Positions 58,101-64,000 of a stretch of DNA of 64,000 bases are shown piece after piece. Both the position numbers and the translations under genes were made by a program. The notes beneath the pieces were generated by a model. That model was not told where the DNA came from and searched no databases. It worked only from the letters and a program-made list of their open reading frames with translations. Numbering within the stretch: position 1 is the first letter of the stretch; each line of letters begins with the position of its first letter. Location of the stretch: assembly GCA_018857735.1 (NCBI GenBank), contig JABMCL010000865.1, positions 297,001 through 361,000 of the forward strand, in the 5' to 3' direction. Source of the DNA: Alviniconcha marisindica. Taxonomy: Eukaryota; Mollusca; Gastropoda; Provannidae.

Positions 58101-61100
58101 TGGTGGACTTTGAGATCTCAGCCAAGGAAAAGCGTCATCTGAACACAAAATTCTGTAGCCATGTGAACCAAGTGACGCTGGCCTGGGCGCACGTCACGAT
58201 CAGTCTCCAAAATTCAAACACAGGAAGCCTACCGGTAGACTTTTGCTTTGAGTCTTCAAACCACTGTGCATCTAGCACACACCACCCTCGTGTGAATCTG
58301 TCCAAATACTGGAAACAGGTGGGTGTTGCAACTGCTGATGTCGTTGGTCCAGTCCAGATCCAAAAAGAAAGAACTTGTTCAGCAAAGTTCATGGCAATGA
58401 CCCCCTCAGAGGGCCAGGAACAGTTCAGGTTCACATCAGCCAGGGGCTGCAGATCCACAGCTAGATGGGAGCACAACACTCCTGTGCTGTCAGGTGAACA
58501 GCGAAAGGCACACATCAAGATGGGTGAACAGTTGCAGGTAATCATCAGATGAAGTCACTGAGTACATACGGCTAGGTTGTCTTCATAAGCAGAAGAAGAA
58601 AAAAAAGTGACACAACAGTCTCATGTCTGGCACTTGCTCTTTGTGACAATGTTTGTAGAGACGGTTAACCACCACCAAGACGATTGTTGCCAAGTAGCAC
58701 TTTGCTGCATGAACACCTTGTCTACGACATGGTTTCAACGGTCTTGAAAATTGTCATCTTAACCACAATGTCTGCTAGTGTTACACAGACACAGTAGTTC
58801 TAATAAGATGGTTGCTGCTGTTACCAAGATTCAGTACTTCTGAGCACAAACAGTCCCTGCTGCAAGAAACTGCTGATATTCTGAAGGTCTGGTAGCTCTG
58901 AGCATTAACAACTTCTGTCAGATGGTTGTGGTTATCCTGAAAATTTCAATTTCTAGAACAAACTCCTTCTGAGAGATGGCAGTTGTCCTGAAGAGTGCAC
59001 AGTTTGTAGCACAAACCCAGTCTACGAGATGGCAGCTGTCCTGAAGAGTGCAGTTTGTAGCACAAACCCTGTCTACGAGATGGCAGCTGTCCTGAAGAGT
59101 GCAGTTTGTAGCACAAACCCTGTCTATGAGATGGCAGCTGTCCTGAAGAGTGCAGTTTGTAGCACAAACCCCGTCTATGAGCTGGCAGCTGTCCTGAAGA
59201 GTGCAGTTTGTAGCACAAACCCTGTCTATGAGATGGCAGCTGTCCTGAAGAGTGCAGTTTGTAGCACAAACCCTGTCTATGAGATGGCAGCTGTCCTGAA
59301 GAGTTCCAGTCTGTAGAACAATCCCTCTCTGTGAGATGGAAGCGGTTCTAAAAAGAAATACTCAAGACCACAAAAAAACCTCTCGATATGAAGCAGCTGC
59401 TGCTGTCTCCAAGAGTCAAATAGCTTGTTGTGAAGCAACCTCCCCTGCGAGATGGTTGCTGTTGTCTTGAAAAGTTGGCTGTCTGTCGCACAAACCCCTC
59501 TGTGAGATGGTGGTGGCTGTCCTGCTAGCCTGTAGCACAAACAACCCCCTTTGTAAGGTGGCTGCTGTGAGATGGCTGCTGTTGTCTTGAAGAACAGGTA
59601 CAACCCACTCTATGAGGTGGCTGTTGTTGTCCTGAAGCAACAGGTACAACCCCCTCTATCAGATGGTTGTTGCTGCCCTGAAGAATTGCTGTTCTGTAGC
59701 ACAAACATCCCCTCTGGGAGATTGTTGCTGCTGTCCTGAAGAAGCGGAACCCCCTTTATGAGATGGTGGTTGTTGTCTTGAATCAACTGGTACAACCCCC
59801 TCTATGAGATGGCTGTTGTTGTCTCGAATCAACAAGTACAACCCCCTCTATGAGATGGCTGTTGTCCTGAAGAACAGATACAACCCCCTCTATGAGATGG
59901 TTGCTGTCGTCCTGAAGAATTGCTATTCTGTAGCACAAACACCACCTCTGTGAGATGGTTGCTGCTGTCCTGAAGAGGCAGAACAACCCCTCTATCAGGT
60001 GGTTGTTGTTATCCTAAAGAACTGGACTGCTGCTGAGTATAGTCCTGAAGAACCACTATTCTGTAGCACAAACACCCCCTCTATAATATGGTGGTGGTTG
60101 TCCTGAAGAACTGGGTTGAGGCTGTCTTGAAGAACTGGTATTATGTACTACAAACAACCCCCTTTGTGAGGGGGCTGCTGTTGTCCTGAAGAACAGGTAC
60201 AACCCTCTTTATGAGATGGTTGTTGTTGTCTTGAAGAATTGGTATTATGTAGCACAAACAACCCTCTATGAGATTGTGGTTGCTGTCCTGAATAACTGGT
60301 ATTCTGTAGCACGAACACCTTTCTCTGTGAGACGACTGCTGCTGTGCTGTAGATTTGGATGTCAGCAGATGGTTGCTGCTGTCCTGAAGAACTGGCACAA
60401 CCCCCTCTGTGAGGTGGTTGCCGCTGTCTTGAAGAACTGGCACAACCCCCTCTGTGAGGTGGTTGCTGCTGTCCTGAAGAAATGGCACAACCCCCTCTGT
60501 GAGGTGGTTGCCGCTGTCCTGAAGAACTGGCACAACCCCCTCTGTGAGGTGGTTGCTGCTGTCCTGAAGAATTGGCACAACCCCCTCTGTGAGGTGGTTG
60601 CCGCTGTCCAGAAGAACTGGCACAACCCCCTCTGTGAGACGGTTGCCGCTGTCCTGAAGAATTGGCACAACCCCCTCTGTGAGATGGTTGCTTTGTAGAT
60701 CGACTGACAGTCTGTGCACAAACAACTCTTATAAGAGGCCGTTGAAATATGATTGGTCAAATGTCTGTAGCACAAGCAACTCCATTTGTAAAGTGGTTGT
60801 CATTGCAAAGCTTGCATCAGGATCTGGAGTTCCAGTGGGTGCCGCAAAGGGAAAATCTGTGATCGCCTTGTTTCAATTTTCAGCATAGTTGCACCAATCT
60901 CTTCCGTCATCATCAATGGGAATCGGTCGGGTCTGGGCAAGGGCTTATGGGAACCAGCATGCGAGCAGAGCAGCCAAGGAGCCATGGTAACCAAAACTGT
61001 GACTGATCCTCCTCGGTCATCCGGCCGGGCCCAAGAGCGTCTCAAAGCAGTCCCCTCTCTAACGATGCCATACACCATACCGAAAAATGTATACACTGAC

Positions 61101-64000
61101 ACATAATAGGTCACCTTTCACAACATCAAGATTTCTCCTTTGATTTTATACAACACTCTATCAAACGAATGAGACAACTAACTCCCAACAACCCAGATTC
61201 TTTAGGAAAATAATCTGACCAAAATCTTTCAATCCTAAATAAACCTCCCCCATCCCATGCACGAGGTATTTGCATTGCTTGAATAGTTAAAAGCACACCA
61301 CTCACGAAGAACACAACACAAAACAGTGACAATATTCCGCATGCAGACTTACCTTTGCAGTTTCTCTCTCATTCTTATCAATAGGAACGCTTTTACCACT
61401 TTCTTCTTTCTCCTCATTTCTCTCCGACAGCCTACAAACACATTTCAAGATTATTGTTACATGACCAAAACACTGAAAGTGCAGCACAATGAGCAACAGA
61501 CTAAGTATCAACTATACCTGTTATTACAAACATCCCTGTAAATTAAAAAAAGCAAAGAAAAAAGGTTAGTCTAGCACTAACAGTACCAGTCAAAGAATAA
61601 CTCATCAAGTTGTACAATGGAAAATAAGCAAGGCACCTCGTGGTAACACTTCTTTTTTATTCACAATGCAACAGCACTTTACCTGGGCGTCTTGTTTGGT
61701 GGGCTCTTGGTCTGAGCGTCCTGCTTGTTTGACGATGGCGTCTCCCCACTGCCCCTGTCTGCACTGCCCTGTCCTGCCTTGGCTGCCTCACCCTAATAAC
61801 AAGAGGCTTTTCATTGGCTACTGGTAAAATACACGGACGCTTGCAGTCTACTTTGCATGCATAACAGACAAACAACACACAAATGTCCTCAATGCAGATC
61901 TATATACACAAGTTATTTACCAGCCATTTCTTACACACAAATGATTTGAGGCCAAGCAGTACTGATAAATGCTCGAAAGAAAATGCCAGACGAATTGAAA
62001 TTAACATACATCACTTGTCAATAATAAAAAAAACAGGCATCTGCCTGGTCTGGCAAAATGTCTCCTCCAATTGACAGGTTTTGACCCTCTTCGTTATAAA
62101 AACAAAACAAAAACATTATTCATGACTGATGACACTTCGTATCACACAATCATGTGATGGTCCAAACAAACAATAATAAAAATAATAATCAGTACTTAGA
62201 GCAACCAAACCTGTCCTGGCCCTACACGCATAATAGCTACAAATTCATTAAACACATATATTGACAACAAAGATTCAATGCACGATCCACACGCACATCT
62301 CAGGGCAATGGGACAGAACAGTAACTTTTACCCCACGATTGTGCACAGGCAACACCAATTCACAGCAAACGGCCCACATCACAAGTACGCAACTCTGACT
62401 AGAATATAAGCAGTAAGGGCATACCTTGGCAACTTTCTGCACAGGTGACTTTGACCTCTTCCTCTGCACCATGGAGCCCCGGGCTCTTCTTTTGTGGTCA
62501 TCCTCCGAGTCTGACGAGCTTGACCCTGAAGATCTGGACTTTGAAGACCTAGACTTTGACTGGGATCTAGATTTCGACCGTGACCTACTCTTTGAGGATG
62601 AACGAGAGCGAGACCTGGAATCTGAACTCGAAGATGAGCTGGAGCTGGACCTTGACCTGGTACGAAGTTTTTTACTACTTCTTTCAGCTGCTGCTTTTTT
62701 CTCTTCTCTGTCATCTACTTTGCTCTTGCTGCCCATCTCCTTCTTCTCATCTCTGCTGTCTTTACTGTCGTCTAAAGAACTGCCATCCTCTCATTCTCAC
62801 TTCACCCACCTTACCATGGCTGCTTTTTTGTTGGCTGTCATCACCATCTTTTGCTTTGCTGTCTTTCTCTTTCTCAGTAGTTCTACCACTATCCTTCTTT
62901 TTCTCCGACTCATCTCCCAGTTTGTCTGAAGGTTTGGAAGGCTGACTTTCTGTGGCCCTCTTTTCCTCTTCAGCCTTTCTGCGTGCATCAGATTCCTTTT
63001 GGGCTTTGTCCTCCTCCCCTTTCTTGTCTGCAGGTTTGGGAGGCTCCTCTTTTTCAACCTTCTTTTCAGCTTCAGATGCTTCCGCCTTTTCCGCGGGTTC
63101 TGGACTTTCTGCCGGTTTGTCATGTTTCAAAGCAAGAGGTCCCTCTCTGGGCTTGCTTTTCCATGATCGCCTTGGTGGTTTGGGCGCTACCTCTGTCGAT
63201 GCAGTGTCCTTTTCTTGTGCCGTGCTCTCTTTCCTAGTTGCTTCTGATGACAGCTGCCCACTCTGATCCCTTTTTGGGTCAATGGCTGAATCACTCATCT
63301 TCTCTTGTGCTTTAGAGGCTGCCTGAGCTTTCTGCTCAGCACACGTTTTCCTGTCTTTGTCAGTCTGGTCTTTTAGGGCCTTTTGTTCCAGTTCTTTAGC
63401 ACTTCTCTCATCACTGCTTCCTTTAACTTCTGACTGTTTCTTTATTTCTAAGTCTTTTGGCGTTTCAATGGGCTTTTCTGACTTCTTTTCTGGTTTATCG
63501 GTCTTTTCATCTTCTTTTGCCTGAGTGCTTTCCTTTTTACCATCTACTTTAGTCTCACCAGCTTTATCAGTAGCACTCTCTTCAACCTTCTTCTGCTGCC
63601 CATCATCTTCCTTTGACCCTTCTTGACTAGGAATCTTCTCCATTTCTTTTACTTCATGTCCCCCCTTCTTCTCCTCTGTTGAACTTGTTTTTTCTGCACT
63701 TCCTTCTGCTGATTTAGCTTTCTCCCCTTCATTCTTTTTCTCTGCACTACATTCTGGTTTACCCGTGCTGTCATCTGCTTTTCCAGTCTTCTCCCTTGTC
63801 TCTGTCTTGTCAACTTTTTCTGCTTCACTTGTCGCTTTCTTTTCAGCTATAATCTCCTTCCCTGGCGCTTTTTCTGGTGCCTTCTCCAATTTACTTGCTG
63901 CTTTATCTGTTTTCTCTGCAGCTTTCTCTGGTGTCTTCTCCATTTCATTTGGTGCTGCTTTTTCTGGTGCCTTCTCTGATTTCTCTGCTGACTTCTCAGC
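45945..64000 (-). CDS. ACIN1: Acinus (apoptotic chromatin condensation inducer 1), 5' part outside window
   Basis: Acinus is a nuclear RNA-binding protein that scaffolds the ASAP complex with RNPS1 and SAP18 and associates with the exon junction complex. Exons in transcript order: 64000(partial)-62815, 62771-62425, 61792-61683, 61431-61353, 55162-55120, 54117-53963, 53421-53248, 52805-52598, 52228-51996, 50862-50755, 49542-49218, 48791-48679, 47167-47051, 46196-45945. Phases agree and total 1,149 residues plus TAG. Identification rests on the RRM ([20 protein letters not shown]) and the RSB motif ([16 protein letters not shown]), both nearly identical to human ACIN1. The N-terminal SAP domain of the family would lie beyond the right edge. 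The 62815/62771 junction (43-nt intron) is uncertain. Confidence 0.93.
47169..48095. repeat. About 35-bp minisatellite abutting an ACIN1 acceptor
   Basis: About 26 units of GAACAGACCACAGACCATTT plus CAATTACTAGT begin two bases outside exon 47051-47167. The first unit supplies the acceptor context (TGGTCTGTTCAG on the minus strand); the other units read TTCAC and lack the AG. Units change to ATTATGATAACTACCAAACA near 47790-47940. Confidence 0.94.
48420..48678. repeat. About 70-90-bp repeat abutting an ACIN1 donor
   Basis: Three copies of GCATTCCACCAGTCAACACAGGGT and GAGGGAGGCGGGGCTTAG; the last partial unit (GGTGGTGCATTACC) contains the donor of the RSB exon at 48679. Confidence 0.82.
48679..48791 (-). 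CDS. ACIN1: ACIN1 RSB motif exon (ASAP/PSAP assembly)
   Basis: This 113-bp exon encodes the RNPS1-SAP18-binding motif, with [13 protein letters not shown] followed by [10 protein letters not shown]. In human Acinus this segment forms the ternary ASAP complex with RNPS1 and SAP18. Conservation is nearly complete, which strongly supports the gene call and strand. Confidence 0.95.
49890..50754. repeat. 105-bp minisatellite abutting the RRM exon donor of ACIN1
   Basis: Units with TCACTTCAGTTCAAGCTTGC, AAAACCAAGGTTTGAACTGA and ATGTAAATCACACTGATC repeat at exactly 105 bp (50116, 50221, 50326). The CTCACCTCCTCTTTATCA motif at 50629-50646 copies the true donor region at about 50750-50767. Confidence 0.92.
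50755..52228 (-). CDS. ACIN1: ACIN1 RNA-recognition motif (two exons)
   Basis: Exons 52228-51996 and 50862-50755 together encode the RRM. The first has [17 protein letters not shown] and K-S-H-C-Y-A-T; the second begins [16 protein letters not shown] and ends with R-V-D-Y-A-D-K-E-E. The split falls between RRM strands, as expected from the human protein. The intervening 1.1-kb intron holds a 48-bp minisatellite. Confidence 0.93.
51200..51992. repeat. 48-bp minisatellite abutting the other RRM exon donor of ACIN1
   Basis: About 16 units of CCATCAGTGTCAGACAGCCA plus CCCCCCAGCCTTTTCATAGC, several with C runs of 10-23 (51721-51743, 51781-51792, 51885-51901). The array ends within a few bases of the donor at 51996. 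The 48-bp period creates open frames on both strands that are not genes. Confidence 0.95.
53248..53421 (-). CDS. ACIN1: ACIN1 exon with Gln/His tract
   Basis: A 58-codon exon joined in phase 0 on both sides. It encodes [12 protein letters not shown], then about 20 residues of Gln broken by His (plus-strand CTG repeats with GTG and ATG interruptions, 53284-53338), then [11 protein letters not shown]. The Gln tract is made of CAG codons and is likely length-variable. Confidence 0.85.
57294..58552 (+). other. Unassigned ORFs antisense in a large ACIN1 intron
   Basis: Plus-strand ORFs 57294-57785 (163 codons), 57712-57951 and 58100-58552 (150 codons) are not built from repeats. I recognise no domain and see no convincing joined splice model. 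They could be exons of a nested gene, a decayed element or chance. Confidence 0.2.
58780..60800. repeat. Long degenerate minisatellite zone (45-, 51-bp and longer units)
   Basis: Exact 51-bp units with GAGATGGCAGCTGTCCTGAA run at about 58975-59330; exact 45-bp units with GAAGAACTGGCACAACCCCC run at about 60370-60690; the stretch between holds related, decayed units with CCCCCTCTATGAGATGG. All share the CTGTCCTGAAGA core. It lies in the 6.2-kb ACIN1 intron. Confidence 0.93.
61518..61535 (-). CDS. ACIN1: Candidate 18-nt microexon of ACIN1
   Basis: An 18-nt segment is bounded by an acceptor with a long polypyrimidine tract (about 25 nt of mostly T) ending TTTACAG and by a donor CAG|GTATAG. It keeps the phase of the flanking exons (61683 and 61431) and would add Asp-Val-Cys-Asn-Asn plus a shared Arg codon. 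It may be a cassette exon; the two larger exons also join in frame without it. Confidence 0.4.
62425..62771 (-). CDS. ACIN1: ACIN1 Ser/Arg-rich exon
   Basis: This exon encodes a Lys/Glu stretch followed by about 50 residues of alternating Ser and Arg/Lys with a poly-Ser run, then a basic segment ending K-V-A-K at the donor AAG|GTATGC. RS-type tracts are known in Acinus and mediate contacts with SR proteins. The 5' edge depends on the TTCTTTAG acceptor discussed in the findings. Confidence 0.75.
62815..64000 (-). CDS. ACIN1: ACIN1 Lys/Glu-rich exon, open at window edge
   Basis: A single reading frame of about 395 codons runs from the window edge to a strong donor (G|GTAAGG). It is made of Lys, Glu, Ala, Ser and Asp with many K-(A/T)-E-K and E-K-x-E motifs, the highly charged disordered segment of Acinus. 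The frame is open at 64000, so the exon continues outside. The first ATG at 63943 is internal and is not taken as the start. Confidence 0.85.

Noticed and set aside
58946..60775. ORFs of 100-190 codons on both strands
   Set aside because: They come from the 45- and 51-bp arrays.
62426..62945. Plus-strand acidic ORFs opposite ACIN1
   Set aside because: They are antisense of the Ser/Arg and Lys/Glu exons; the minus strand is supported by the Acinus identification.

Overview
This is a eukaryotic nuclear window, most likely from a lophotrochozoan animal and plausibly a gastropod mollusc. The reasons are GT-AG introns of about 0.1 to 6 kb, short exons, very abundant CA/GT microsatellites and minisatellites, SINE-like repeats, and animal-specific genes. 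The species cannot be fixed from sequence alone. There are no operons, rRNA genes, intact tRNA genes or CRISPR arrays.

Three multi-exon genes can be assembled exon by exon with compatible splice phases. (1) Minus strand, about 2,690-17,240: an acidic, low-complexity protein of about 645 residues, 11 coding exons plus a 5' leader exon, which I do not recognise. (2) Plus strand, 17,767-38,464: CEP89 (CCDC123), the mother-centriole distal-appendage protein, 21 exons and 820 residues, apparently complete. (3) Minus strand, 45,945 to beyond 64,000: ACIN1 (Acinus), the exon-junction and ASAP-complex splicing factor, missing only its 5' part (1,149 residues in the window). Genes 1 and 2 are divergent and share a promoter interval of about 0.5 kb containing a perfect palindromic NRF1-type site. 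Genes 2 and 3 converge on a repeat-rich interval (38.5-45.9 kb).

The rest is introns, UTRs and repeats: at least fifteen minisatellite arrays, long (CA)n/(GT)n tracts, poly-C runs, two SINE-like families with about four copies each, a piggyBac-like element with perfect 14-bp inverted termini and TTAA flanks (25,226-26,411), and a small MITE-like element directly after the stop codon of gene 1.

The most unusual signal is that many minisatellites start at, or contain copies of, an exon-intron junction. In CEP89, exon 18 is preceded by six extra copies of its 3' splice site at exact 44-bp spacing, exon 6 by four full copies, and exon 9 by two copies that include exon sequence. Similar arrays abut donor or acceptor sites in all three genes. 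This looks like repeated local duplication seeded at splice junctions, giving rows of decoy splice sites. Many long ORFs in the window are translations of these arrays and are not genes.
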